Of a stretch of DNA of 64,000 nucleotides, positions 35,575 to 45,260 are shown piece after piece (position 1 is the stretch's first letter; each line of letters begins with the position of its first letter). The position numbers and the translations under genes are program-made. The notes beneath the pieces were generated by a model, which had not been told where the DNA came from, searched no databases, and worked only from the letters and a program-made list of their open reading frames with translations. The DNA is from CANLBN01 sp050633525 (GTDB taxonomy: Bacteria > Pseudomonadota > Gammaproteobacteria > Pseudomonadales > Cellvibrionaceae), in assembly GCA_050633525.1 (NCBI GenBank), contig JBOEGR010000025.1, positions 52,481-116,480 of the forward strand, in the 5' to 3' direction.

Positions 35575-37026
35575 CTATCTTTTTTTGCGGTTTGGCATAT
35601 GAACGGCATGACCATTCGCTGCCAATGCAGCTTCTTTGACTGCTTCCGAGAAAGTAGGATGACCAAACACGATCATACCCATGTCCTCTGCGGTTGAACC
35701 AAACTCCATCGCAATTGCCACTTGCTGTACCAAGTCAGACGCACTTGGACCAACAATATGGCATCCTAAAATTCTATCTGTTTTTTCGTGAGAAATAATT
35801 TTCACCATACCGTCTTGGCTATCTGCGGCAACTGCTCGACCAACGGCTAAGAACGGGAATGTCCCCACTTTGTACGGCTCACCTGATGCTTTGATTTGCT
35901 CTTCTGTTTGACCTACAGAAGCCACTTCAGGGTTGGTATAAATAACATTAGGGATAATGTCATAGTTCATCATCGCTTTCTCGCCAGCAATACGCTCTGC
36001 AACAATGACGCCTTCTTCAGACGCTTTATGCGCTAACATTGGCCCACGCACGATATCACCCACAGCCCAAACACCGGCAACATTCGTTGCACAGTTTTCA
36101 TCAACAAAAATAGAACCGCGCTCATCAATATTAACGCCGCTGTCATCAGCCAATAGGCCTTCTGTATAAGCACGACGGCCAACACAAACAATCAATTTAT
36201 CGAATGTTTCTTTTTGGTCTTTACCGTCTTTATCGGTATAGGTCACTTCAACCTTTTTACCTTTAATTTTTGAACCAGTAACACGGCAGCTTAGGCGAAT
36301 ATCTAGACCTTGTTTTCTAAAAATCTTTTCAGATTCTTTCGCAATCTGCTTGTCCATCATACCAAGGAAACTATCCATTGCTTCAAGACAAACCACTTCA
36401 GAGCCCAAACGACCCCATACACTGCCTAATTCCAAACCAATAACACCAGCACCAATAACACCTAATTTTTTAGGTATTTCAGTAAACTCTAGAGCACCTG
36501 TAGAATCGACAATAATATCGTTATCTTCTGGGTTAACTGGAGCAACTGGAATATTGATAGGTACAGAACCCGAAGCCAGAATAACGTTCTCAGCCTCATA
36601 AACTGTCACTTTACCTTTAGCGTCAGTGACTTCTACTTTTTTACCTGCAAGCAATTTGCCTTTACCTGAAATAGAGGTCACTTTGTTTGCTTTAAACAAA
36701 CCAGAAACACCACCTGCCATTTGTGCAACGACTTTATTTTTTCGCTCAAGCATTGCTGGGACATCAACCTTTAGTTTGCCCGTACTAATACCGTGCTTCG
36801 CAAAATCTTCATGAGCATCGTGATAACGGTGAGAACTGTCTAACAATGCCTTTGAAGGAATACAGCCAACATTTAAGCAAGTACCGCCATTGACTGTTTT
36901 GCCTTTATCATCGGTCCACTTTTCAACACAGGCTGTTTTCAAACCTAATTGTCCGGCACGAATAGCCGCAACATAACCACCAGGGCCTGAACCAATCACA
37001 ATAACGTCGTATTTATTGTCTGACAT
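35575..37026 (-). CDS. lpd: Dihydrolipoamide dehydrogenase (E3)
   Basis: FAD disulfide oxidoreductase, 483 residues, that reoxidises lipoyl groups for the 2-oxoglutarate dehydrogenase complex. FAD motif IGSGPGGYVAAIRAGQLG. Redox-active disulfide GGTCLNVGCIPSK. The C-terminal dimerisation region has the catalytic His-Glu pair in FGHPTFSEAVKEAA. Placement between sucB and sucC matches Pseudomonas lpdG, so this copy probably serves the 2-oxoglutarate complex. Confidence 0.96.
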   Translation of the reverse strand: MSDNKYDVIVIGSGPGGYVAAIRAGQLGLKTACVEKWTDDKGKTVNGGTCLNVGCIPSKALLDSSHRYHDAHEDFAKHGISTGKLKVDVPAMLERKNKVVAQMAGGVSGLFKANKVTSISGKGKLLAGKKVEVTDAKGKVTVYEAENVILASGSVPINIPVAPVNPEDNDIIVDSTGALEFTEIPKKLGVIGAGVIGLELGSVWGRLGSEVVCLEAMDSFLGMMDKQIAKESEKIFRKQGLDIRLSCRVTGSKIKGKKVEVTYTDKDGKDQKETFDKLIVCVGRRAYTEGLLADDSGVNIDERGSIFVDENCATNVAGVWAVGDIVRGPMLAHKASEEGVIVAERIAGEKAMMNYDIIPNVIYTNPEVASVGQTEEQIKASGEPYKVGTFPFLAVGRAVAADSQDGMVKIISHEKTDRILGCHIVGPSASDLVQQVAIAMEFGSTAEDMGMIVFGHPTFSEAVKEAALAANGHAVHMPNRKKR

Positions 37027-37168
37027 AATTTTTCTCTCTAATGTAGACGGAAGGACTATGTTTTAATCCAACCGTTCTGTTAATTTTTTACTCATTAATT
37101 GGGAATGATGTTGATCAAACATTTTCACGCCCCAAAAATAATTAAACTCATTACTGCGTATTTTATTG

Positions 37169-38668
37169 TTAAATATCCAATAAAATACGTGCGGGATCTT
37201 CTAACAAATCTTTTATCGCAACCAAAAACTGTACCGCTTCTTTACCATCGGCCATTCTGTGATCATACGATAAGGCCAAATACATAATAGGCTGAATAAC
37301 GACTTCGCCATTCACTGCCATAGGACGCTCTTGGATTTTGTGCATACCTAAAATTGCCGTTTGCGGCGGGTTTAAGATAGGCGTTGAGAGTAATGAACCG
37401 AATACACCACCATTAGTAATAGTGAAAGTACCACCGGTCATTTCATCAATGCCCAACTTGCCATCACGAGCTCGCATACCAAAATCACGGATGCCAAATT
37501 CAATATCAGCTAGACCCATATTCTCAGCATTACGAAGTACAGGAACAACCAAACCTTTTGGAGTCGATACCGCTACACCTACATCTTGATAACCATGATA
37601 GACAACATCATCGCCATCAATTGAAGCGTTAATAGCTGGGAATTTTTTCAACGCTTCTACAGCTGCTTTTACGAAAAAGCCCATAAAACCTAAACGAGTT
37701 CCATTATGAGATTTTTCAAACTGATCTTTATATTTTTTACGTAATTCCATTACGGGGCCCATATTGACTTCATTAAATGTCGTCAACATAGCCGTAGTTT
37801 GTGTTGCATCTAACAAGCGTTCAGCAATGCGTTTACGCAAACGTGTCATTGGCACGCGCTTCTCAACACGATCACCCGTTGCAGCCATAGGCGCTACTGC
37901 AGGACTCGCTTTGGGTGCACTGGCTGCTGCAGACGCAGGTTTAGCCGTTGTAGGAGCAGAGCCCGCATTTTGAACATCTTCTTTAGTAATTAAACCACCT
38001 TTGCCTGAACCTTTAAGCGTAGTAAGGTCAACACCCTTCTCAGCAGCAAGCTTACGTGCCGATGGACTAGCAACAGCATCTGCATTGGATTCTGCTGCGG
38101 CAGGTGCTGCACCAGTAGATGCCGCTGCGGAACCAGAAGCACCCTCAATAACATGCGCAATAATTTCACCACTTTGAACAGTATCGCCTTCGCTTTTCAA
38201 AATGTCGCCCATTGCGCCATCAGCTGGAGCAACCACTTCAAGCACTACCTTATCCGTCTCGATTTCAACAATAAGCTCATCTCGGCTCACGCTATCGCCT
38301 GCGGCTTTATGCCAACTTGCGATGGTGCCATCTTGAACTGACTCAGGGAAAGTCGGTGTTTTAATCTCAACGCTTTTGCCTGAAGCGGTAGAAGTATCGA
38401 CAGTGCTAGGAGCAGCTGCTGGAGCTGCATCACCGTCCGTTACCGATGCCAACACTTCATTACTCATCACGGTATCGCCTTCTTGTTTGGTTACATCAGC
38501 GAGAACACCATCTGCAGGTGCTACCACTTCAAGAACGACTTTATCGGTTTCGATTTCAACAATGAGTTCGTCTCGACTAACTGCTTCGCCCGGTTTTTTA
38601 TGCCAAGTGGCGACTGTGCCATCTTGGACTGACTCGGGAAATGTAGGTGCTTTAATTTCAGTTGCCAT
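37169..38668 (-). CDS. sucB: Dihydrolipoyllysine succinyltransferase (E2) with two lipoyl domains
   Basis: Core enzyme of 2-oxoglutarate dehydrogenase, 499 residues, about 90 more than E. coli SucB. The extra length is a second lipoyl domain: the motif ETDKVVLEV with its lipoylated lysine occurs at residue 43 and again at 140, in two copies of a PTFPESVQDG-T repeat 97 residues apart. Ala/Pro-rich linkers follow. A peripheral-subunit-binding domain comes next (SARKLAAEKGVDL), then the catalytic domain ending with SYDHRMADGKEAV (catalytic His and Asp). Located between sucA and lpd. Confidence 0.95.
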   Translation of the reverse strand: MATEIKAPTFPESVQDGTVATWHKKPGEAVSRDELIVEIETDKVVLEVVAPADGVLADVTKQEGDTVMSNEVLASVTDGDAAPAAAPSTVDTSTASGKSVEIKTPTFPESVQDGTIASWHKAAGDSVSRDELIVEIETDKVVLEVVAPADGAMGDILKSEGDTVQSGEIIAHVIEGASGSAAASTGAAPAAAESNADAVASPSARKLAAEKGVDLTTLKGSGKGGLITKEDVQNAGSAPTTAKPASAAASAPKASPAVAPMAATGDRVEKRVPMTRLRKRIAERLLDATQTTAMLTTFNEVNMGPVMELRKKYKDQFEKSHNGTRLGFMGFFVKAAVEALKKFPAINASIDGDDVVYHGYQDVGVAVSTPKGLVVPVLRNAENMGLADIEFGIRDFGMRARDGKLGIDEMTGGTFTITNGGVFGSLLSTPILNPPQTAILGMHKIQERPMAVNGEVVIQPIMYLALSYDHRMADGKEAVQFLVAIKDLLEDPARILLDI

Positions 38669-38827
38669 TAGTGCTTTCCTGTTACTTAACTATTTATAAA
38701 AGTAAATTTATAAGTAAATCTATCTACTCTGTTTAAAGGTTTAAAACTCTTTCGCTGTATCTATGACTGCTATTATTGTTAGCAAAAGAGTCGGTTTATG
38801 TTCTCTGTATTGTTATCAATCAATGGT

Positions 38828-41668
38828 TCAATTTACGGTTAATGCTTCCGTAACAAACTGCTTTTGTTCATCCAAATGAACAGACATATAACCACAAGCA
38901 GGTGCTGCAGATGAAATTCGACCCACATAACCCACTTCCACATTAGGATGTGTTTCTTCAAGCGCGTCTGCCAATCGGTGTTTAATTTGACGGAAGGCAC
39001 CTTGATTGCGTGGTTCTTCCTGACACCAGACCACTTCTTTTGCTTTAGTAAATGGCTTAAGTACCTCAATGAACTCGTCTTTCGGGAAAGGGTAAAGCTG
39101 CTCTAAGCGAATAAGAGCGACATCGTCCTGACCTGATTCCATACGTGCTTCAAGTAGGTGGTAGTATACCTTACCGCTACAAACGACGATCTTCTTGACC
39201 TTCTTCGCATCAACTTGCTCATCTGTTAATACGTTGTGGAATTGACCTTTAGCAAGCTCGTCTAAGGTAGAGGTAGCCAACTTATGGCGTAGAATCCACT
39301 TAGGACTCATGACAATAAGCGGTCGGCGCATAGGACGAATCACTTGGCGTCGTAACATATGGAATACTTGAGCCGGCGTAGTCGGAATACAGACTTGAAC
39401 ATTGTGCTCGGCGCATAACTGTAAGAAGCGCTCTAGGCGTGCAGATGAATGCTCTGGGCCCTGCCCTTCATAACCATGGGGAAGCAGCATTGTTAAGCCA
39501 CAAAGACGGCCCCACTTATGCTCACCACTAGTAATGAACTGATCAATAACTACCTGCGCTCCATTAGCAAAATCACCAAACTGAGCTTCCCATATAACTA
39601 GGGTATCGGGCTTGGTTGTAGCATAGCCATATTCAAAGGCAAGCACGGCTTCTTCGGATAATAGAGAGTCGTAAATTTTAAAGTTTCTCTGTCCCTCAAA
39701 TAAATTATTGAGTGGAACATAGCGGCTACCGTCTTTTTGGCTATGAACGACAGCGTGACGATGAGAGAAAGTGCCACGACCAACATCTTGCCCTGTCAAA
39801 CGAATACCAGAACCTTGCTCGATTAATGTAGCGTAAGCCAAGGTTTCTGCCATACCCCAATTAATAGGAAGCGAGCCGCTCGCCATTTTTCTACGATCTT
39901 CATAGATTTTTTGTACCTGACGCTGAACTTGAACACCATCGGGTACTTCACACGCCTTGTGGGCGATATTTTGTAATTTTTTAAGGTCATAACCGGTATC
40001 AGCTGGGTCGACCCAATCGTGGCCTAAATAAGGCGTCCAATCGACAAATAATGATTCGTCTGGCTGACTCACAAGGCCATCGGCAACATGTTCTCCACGA
40101 TCCAATGCAGCACGGTAATTTTTTGCCATTACATCCGCTTCGTCTTGCGTTAACACGCCGTCAGAAACCAATTTTTCTGCATACAGAGTACGGGTTGTTT
40201 TGTGCTTTTTGATCGCTTGATACATTAAGGGCTGAGTTGACGAAGGCTCATCGGTCTCGTTATGTCCACGACGACGGTAACAAACCAAATCGATCACAAC
40301 ATCTTTCTTGAACTCATAACGATAATCCATCGCTAACTGAGTCACAAACATCACTGCTTCAGCATCGTCTCCATTCACATGGAATACCGGAGCACCTAAG
40401 AACTTAGCAACATCAGTACAGTATTGTGTAGAACGAGCATCTTCTGGATGACTAGTAGTGAAACCCACTTGGTTATTTATCACAACATGCACAGAACCAC
40501 CGGCAGCATAAGCGCGGGTTTGAGACATTTGTAACAGCTCAAAAACAACACCTTGGCCAGAAAAAGCAGCGTCCCCATGAATATTAATAGGAACAACCAA
40601 GTCACCACTTTCATCTTTGCGGCGATCTTGCCTAGCACGCACAGAACCTACGACAACAGGAGAAACAATTTCTAGGTGCGATGGATTAAAAGCCATCGCC
40701 ATATGTAGCTCACCACCGGGTGTCATCACATTGGTCGAGAAGCCTTGGTGATATTTTACGTCACCAGAAGTATCCACTAGCTTTTTACCTTCAAACTCAT
40801 CAAACAGGTCGGCTGGGTTCTTACCAAAAATATTAACCAAGGTATTTAAGCGACCTCGGTGAGCCATACCCAACACAATTTCTTTGGCACCGTAGGTACC
40901 CGCTCTCTTGATAAGACCATCTAGCATCGGCACGAGGCTCTCGCCGCCTTCAAGGCCAAAACGTTTAGTTCCGGGGTACTTACTATCTAAATGTTTTTCT
41001 AGCCCTTCAGCTGCAGTTAAGCGCTCTAGAATACGGAGTTTGACATCTTTCGAGTAAGTGGGCTTGGCGCGCGCACTTTCTAAGCGCTGCTGAAGCCAGC
41101 GTACCTCATCCACTTCGGTAATGTGAGTGACTTCAGAGCCAATGCTGCCGCAATAAGTGGCTTCGAGATCAGCAATGATGTCTTTAAGAGAGGCCGTTTC
41201 ATGACCAAAAAATAGATTTCCTGAATGGAATGAAGCATCAAGTTCACCTGGTGTCAGACCATGATAATGTAATTGCAGGTATTCAGGAGAAGGGTTTTGA
41301 AATTGATTCAAACCCAATGGATCTAACTTAGCCTTAGTATGTCCGCGTGAGCGATAGGCTTGTGCCAATTGCAATACATTAACCTGTTTTTGATCATGCT
41401 CCACCGTCGCTGCCTGACTCGGTGTAACGGTCGATCCATTGCTAGGACGATATTTGGCTAACAGGCGGAACTGTTCTCGAATAACAGAGTGAGGAGTATC
41501 ATGAGCAGATGCTGTATTAATACGTGGCAACTGGTCAAAGTATTCTTTCCACTCTTCTGGAATGCTGTTGGGATCATGTAAATAGGTATCATACAACTCT
41601 TCTACGTAAGCTGCATTTCCACCGGAAATGTGAGCAGTGCTCCACAATTGTTCCATACTATCTGGCAC
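38828..41668 (-). CDS. sucA: 2-oxoglutarate dehydrogenase E1
   Basis: Thiamine-diphosphate enzyme, 946 residues, that decarboxylates 2-oxoglutarate and transfers the succinyl group to lipoyl-SucB. Signature segments: YVEELYDTYLHDPNSIPEEW at the start, HRGRLNTLVNIFGK, the cofactor region HGDAAFSGQGVVFE and the C-terminal CQEEPRNQGAF. Full length. Upstream gap to sdhB contains a perfect long hairpin. Confidence 0.97.
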   Translation of the reverse strand: MPDSMEQLWSTAHISGGNAAYVEELYDTYLHDPNSIPEEWKEYFDQLPRINTASAHDTPHSVIREQFRLLAKYRPSNGSTVTPSQAATVEHDQKQVNVLQLAQAYRSRGHTKAKLDPLGLNQFQNPSPEYLQLHYHGLTPGELDASFHSGNLFFGHETASLKDIIADLEATYCGSIGSEVTHITEVDEVRWLQQRLESARAKPTYSKDVKLRILERLTAAEGLEKHLDSKYPGTKRFGLEGGESLVPMLDGLIKRAGTYGAKEIVLGMAHRGRLNTLVNIFGKNPADLFDEFEGKKLVDTSGDVKYHQGFSTNVMTPGGELHMAMAFNPSHLEIVSPVVVGSVRARQDRRKDESGDLVVPINIHGDAAFSGQGVVFELLQMSQTRAYAAGGSVHVVINNQVGFTTSHPEDARSTQYCTDVAKFLGAPVFHVNGDDAEAVMFVTQLAMDYRYEFKKDVVIDLVCYRRRGHNETDEPSSTQPLMYQAIKKHKTTRTLYAEKLVSDGVLTQDEADVMAKNYRAALDRGEHVADGLVSQPDESLFVDWTPYLGHDWVDPADTGYDLKKLQNIAHKACEVPDGVQVQRQVQKIYEDRRKMASGSLPINWGMAETLAYATLIEQGSGIRLTGQDVGRGTFSHRHAVVHSQKDGSRYVPLNNLFEGQRNFKIYDSLLSEEAVLAFEYGYATTKPDTLVIWEAQFGDFANGAQVVIDQFITSGEHKWGRLCGLTMLLPHGYEGQGPEHSSARLERFLQLCAEHNVQVCIPTTPAQVFHMLRRQVIRPMRRPLIVMSPKWILRHKLATSTLDELAKGQFHNVLTDEQVDAKKVKKIVVCSGKVYYHLLEARMESGQDDVALIRLEQLYPFPKDEFIEVLKPFTKAKEVVWCQEEPRNQGAFRQIKHRLADALEETHPNVEVGYVGRISSAAPACGYMSVHLDEQKQFVTEALTVN

Positions 41669-41731
41669 GGAAGTTTCTCTCTCTGTTATCGATTAATTAA
41701 TAAAATCAGTTCTTTCAATATGCAGCTTTCA

Positions 41732-41771
41732 CACATAAAGAGTGACGGGCTTAGCCGTCACTCTTTATGTG
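41732..41771. repeat. Perfect 17-base-pair hairpin between sdhB and sucA
   Basis: Arms 41732-41748 and 41755-41771 are exact reverse complements, with a 6-base loop. Neither strand has a U-run after it, so it is not a standard terminator. It lies in the leader of sucA, where it might mark an RNA end, a processing site or a partial stop between sdhAB and the suc genes. Confidence 0.75.
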
Positions 41772-41918
41772 CTATCTTATGTATACCGATGGTAATCGGC
41801 ATAGTTCTTAAAAAATAGCTCTTAGCAAATAGTTCTTAACATAACTACTGGATACTACATTAGCCTTATTTAACAAATCAGCCGACCCAATTCAGCTGAC
41901 TGAAAAACGTACTCCCAC

Positions 41919-42617
41919 TTAGTGTGATAGCAGCATAGAGCGGATATGTCCAATCGCCTTGGTCGGATTGAGCCCTTTAGGACAAACTGACACACAATTT
42001 TGAATACCATGACAACGGAAAACACTGAATGGGTCACTTAAATTCTCTAAGCGTTCAGCTGTTTTAGTATCGCGACTGTCCGCTAAGAAGCGGTATGATT
42101 GCAATAGACCAGCAGGACCAATGAACTTGTCTGGATTCCACCAAAATGAAGGACAGCTTGTTGAACAACAAGCACACAGAATACACTCGTATAAACCGTC
42201 TAACTTTTCACGCTCTTCAGGTGTCTGAAAACGTTCGATGCCTTCTTGCTCTGTATCAGACTGCAAGAAAGGCTCGATTTTGCGGTATTGATCATAGAAC
42301 TGAGCCATATCAATGACGAGATCACGAATAACCGGCAAACCGGGCAATGGTCTCAACACCAAAGTGTCATTTTTAACCGCTTCAGATAAAGGAGTAATAC
42401 AGGCTAAGCCGTTTTTACCATTGATATTCATACCATCAGAACCACACACACCTTCACGGCATGAACGACGGTAAGACAAGCTATTATCTTCGGCTTTCAA
42501 CATCTCCAAGATATCTAGCACCATATAATCACGGCCCTTAGTGTCCACCTCATAGGTTTTCATATAAGGTTCTTTATCAGTTTCGGGATTATAACGATAA
42601 ATTTCTACTTTCAGCAT
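41919..42617 (-). CDS. sdhB: Succinate dehydrogenase iron-sulfur subunit
   Basis: Subunit of 232 residues with three Fe-S clusters. The [2Fe-2S] ligands lie in SCREGVCGSDGM and the following GLAC. The [4Fe-4S] ligands are in CILCACCSTSCPSFWW, and the [3Fe-4S] ligands in CHGIQNCVSVCPKGLNP. It passes electrons from SdhA to quinone. 15 bases after sdhA. No anchor genes next to it. Confidence 0.97.
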   Translation of the reverse strand: MLKVEIYRYNPETDKEPYMKTYEVDTKGRDYMVLDILEMLKAEDNSLSYRRSCREGVCGSDGMNINGKNGLACITPLSEAVKNDTLVLRPLPGLPVIRDLVIDMAQFYDQYRKIEPFLQSDTEQEGIERFQTPEEREKLDGLYECILCACCSTSCPSFWWNPDKFIGPAGLLQSYRFLADSRDTKTAERLENLSDPFSVFRCHGIQNCVSVCPKGLNPTKAIGHIRSMLLSH

Positions 42618-42632
42618 TTCACTTCTCCCGGA

Positions 42633-44402
42633 TTAATAAGTACGAGCTTTCGGCTCAAAGGTATCGACAGTCATAGGCTCAAAGTTAACGCCTCGCTTAG
42701 TCACACTCTTATCTTCTGGGAAGTAGAGTGAATGACATAACCAGTTTTCATCATCACGCTCTTGGAAGTCTTCACGGGCATGTGCGCCACGAGATTCTGT
42801 GCGCACTTCAGCTGGGATGGCTGTTGCTTCGGCCACTTCAAGTAAGTTTTGCAACTCAAGCGCTTCGATTCTAGCGGTATTGAACGCGTCACTCTTATCT
42901 TCGAATGTCACATTCGATATACGCTCGCGTAAATCAGCTAGTTTTTTAACGCCCTCTTCCATGTAATCACCACGGCGGAATACGCCAAAGTGGTTCTGCA
43001 TGACTTGCTGTAGTTCTGCTCTTAACACGGATGCTGACTCACCACCCGTATTTGAATTCACTCGATTCAAGCCAACCATAGCTGCCTCGATATCAGACTC
43101 AGAAGCATCACGATGCTCGATACCTTCTTTAAGCGCCTTCTCAATGAAAAGACCAGAAGCACGACCAAATACCACCAAATCAAGTAGAGAGTTGCCACCC
43201 AAGCGGTTAGCACCGTGTACGGATACACATGCTGCTTCACCACAAGCATAGAAACCTTCAATAATAGTATCTTTACCATTGACCTGCGTTAGCGCCTGCC
43301 CATCAACATTGGTTGGAATACCGCCCATCATGTAGTGACAAGTAGGAATTACAGGAATGGGCTCTTTAACAGGATCGACACCCGCAAACGTACGAGATAA
43401 CTCTAAAATACCAGGCAAGCGTGAATTAAGCGTTTCTTCACCTAAGTGATCTAATTTCAATTTCACATGGTCGCCGTTTTCACCACAACCACGCCCTTCA
43501 AGAATTTCCAAAATCATTGAACGAGCCACAACGTCACGGCCAGCCAAGTCTTTCGCATTGGGTGCATAACGCTCCATGAAGCGCTCACCGTCTTTATTGA
43601 TCAGATAACCACCCTCACCACGACAACCTTCAGTTACCAAGGTACCAGCACCATGAATGCCCGTTGGGTGGAATTGCCACATTTCCATGTCTTGCTGTGG
43701 AAAGCCTGCTCGACAAGCCATACCAATACCGTCACCGGTATTAATGTGTGCATTAGTAGTAGAAGCGTAGATGCGACCCGCACCGCCTGTAGCAAAGACC
43801 GTTGCCTTAGACTTAATATGAACCACTTCACCATCTTCAATGTTAATGGCGATCACACCGGTCACTACACCGTCTTGGTTTTTGACCAAGTCGACAGCGA
43901 ACCATTCGTTCATAAAGACAGTGTTATTTTTGACATTGTTCTGATAGAGCGTATGCAGTAAAGCATGACCGGTACGGTCAGCTGCTGCACAGGTACGGGC
44001 CGCTTGGCCACCTTTACCAAAATCTTTTGATTGGCCACCGAAAGGACGTTGATAAATACGACCTTCTTCTGTACGCGAGAATGGTAGGCCCATATGCTCT
44101 AACTCAAAAATAGCCTGAGGACCAACGGTACACATATATTCAACGGCATCTTGGTCACCAATATAATCAGACCCTTTTACCGTGTCGTACATATGCCAAC
44201 GCCAATCATCATTGGGATCAGAGCTCGCGATAGAGCAAGTGATACCACCTTGAGCTGATACCGTGTGAGAACGGGTGGGAAACACCTTGGTAATCACCGC
44301 CGTTTTAAAGCCAGACTGAGCCATTTGTAAAGCGGCTCGCATGCCCGAGCCACCGCCACCAACGACAATGCCATCAAAAGAGACTGTTCTTATAGATGTC
44401 AT
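42633..44402 (-). CDS. sdhA: Succinate dehydrogenase flavoprotein subunit
   Basis: Catalytic subunit, 589 residues, that oxidises succinate to fumarate. The FAD-binding GGGGSGMRAALQMAQSG is at about 15-31, and the histidine that binds FAD covalently is H46 in TRSHTVSAQGG. Substrate-site segment HPTGIHGAGTLVTEGCRGEGG and the C-terminal RGAHAREDF are present. First gene of the minus-strand TCA operon in this window. The expected sdhC and sdhD are not upstream. Confidence 0.97.
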   Translation of the reverse strand: MTSIRTVSFDGIVVGGGGSGMRAALQMAQSGFKTAVITKVFPTRSHTVSAQGGITCSIASSDPNDDWRWHMYDTVKGSDYIGDQDAVEYMCTVGPQAIFELEHMGLPFSRTEEGRIYQRPFGGQSKDFGKGGQAARTCAAADRTGHALLHTLYQNNVKNNTVFMNEWFAVDLVKNQDGVVTGVIAINIEDGEVVHIKSKATVFATGGAGRIYASTTNAHINTGDGIGMACRAGFPQQDMEMWQFHPTGIHGAGTLVTEGCRGEGGYLINKDGERFMERYAPNAKDLAGRDVVARSMILEILEGRGCGENGDHVKLKLDHLGEETLNSRLPGILELSRTFAGVDPVKEPIPVIPTCHYMMGGIPTNVDGQALTQVNGKDTIIEGFYACGEAACVSVHGANRLGGNSLLDLVVFGRASGLFIEKALKEGIEHRDASESDIEAAMVGLNRVNSNTGGESASVLRAELQQVMQNHFGVFRRGDYMEEGVKKLADLRERISNVTFEDKSDAFNTARIEALELQNLLEVAEATAIPAEVRTESRGAHAREDFQERDDENWLCHSLYFPEDKSVTKRGVNFEPMTVDTFEPKARTY

Positions 44403-44816
44403 GGTTTTACTCCACCAGATAGATTGAATTTGAGTTTGCCAGTAAATTGATCATTCACATTCGTTAATGAGTGTGGATGATGATGCAGATAATACTAATG
44501 TGTCTTTATTGACCATATGGTCTACTATAAATCTGACTATGTTTACATTTACACTATTTATGTTGAATTGCAGGCCACTTGATCGAGCAATACCGTCAAG
44601 CAATACAACGAAATATGATGATAAGCGAAGCTGAATGATATCCACCTTTAAGCACATGATCTTTTTCTCTGTTATCTACTATAGCGCACACTACCGATAA
44701 AGAGACTGAATAAAGCAAACAATTATTGGCTTAACTTGGAATTTGCGGAATATCAGGGACAACGCTTTGCCTTAATATTTTGCCGATGAATACACGCAAC
44801 ACCTAAAACGCGCGAA

Positions 44817-44845
44817 ATTATAGAGATAGCGAGGTTAAAACACAA
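44817..44845 (-). promoter_or_regulatory. Candidate promoter of the sdhAB-suc-sdhCD operon
   Basis: On the minus strand a perfect TATAAT (44822-44817) has TTGTGT 17 bases upstream (44845-44840). The -35 matches only in TTG. Transcription would start near 44810, leaving about 400 bases before sdhA. Confidence 0.4.
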
Positions 44846-45046
44846 ACTAAACCATTGAAAAACCGCCCATTTTGGCACATTTTTACTAGACTATAGTCGC
44901 AAGAAATACACATGATTACTTTTTATCCAGCAAAAATGAAATGTGTGCACTGCTATAAATCACTAAGGGTTTTTACGCACTATTACCAAGCACAGATTAG
45001 AAGTCGACAAAATTAGAATTTTTTTTCTCATTTTATCGAATTCAAA

Positions 45047-45077
45047 TTCACATTTTTTTAAGAGCTATTGCTATAAT
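45047..45077 (+). promoter_or_regulatory. Candidate gltA promoter
   Basis: A perfect -10 TATAAT at 45072-45077 with TTCACA 19 bases upstream (45047-45052). Spacing is a bit long. The start would be near 45084, about 175 bases before the gltA ATG. Confidence 0.4.
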
Positions 45078-45260
45078 GGCCGGCTACGCTTTATGAACTT
45101 TATTGTTTTTATAAATAAAAACCTTAACTTTTCGCAAAGTACTATCAGGTATGTATCGTCCGTATTTTGAAATACCTTTTCTAAAAATACGACAAAGGGC
45201 TGTCAAAAGCAGCTTAAACAAACCCATTTTCTCTAACTAACCTAATACTGAGGAGTACCC

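Larger units (their letters stand above)
44403..45260. other. 858-base divergent gap between sdhA and gltA, no gene
   Basis: No convincing coding frame. The longest minus frame (44451-44657) lacks a ribosome site and does not resemble SdhC or SdhD. The region is AT-rich and holds candidate promoters for both directions (separate entries). A leader of about 400 bases would precede sdhA if the minus promoter is right. In related gammaproteobacteria sdhC-sdhD would occupy much of this space. Confidence 0.65.

Noticed and set aside
41732..41771. sdhB-sucA hairpin as an intrinsic terminator
   Set aside because: No U-run on either strand, so it is listed as a repeat/structure instead.
44451..44657. 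68-codon minus frame just upstream of sdhA, considered as sdhC or sdhD remnant
   Set aside because: No ribosome site, no membrane-helix pattern of SdhC/SdhD and no shared motif; probably chance.
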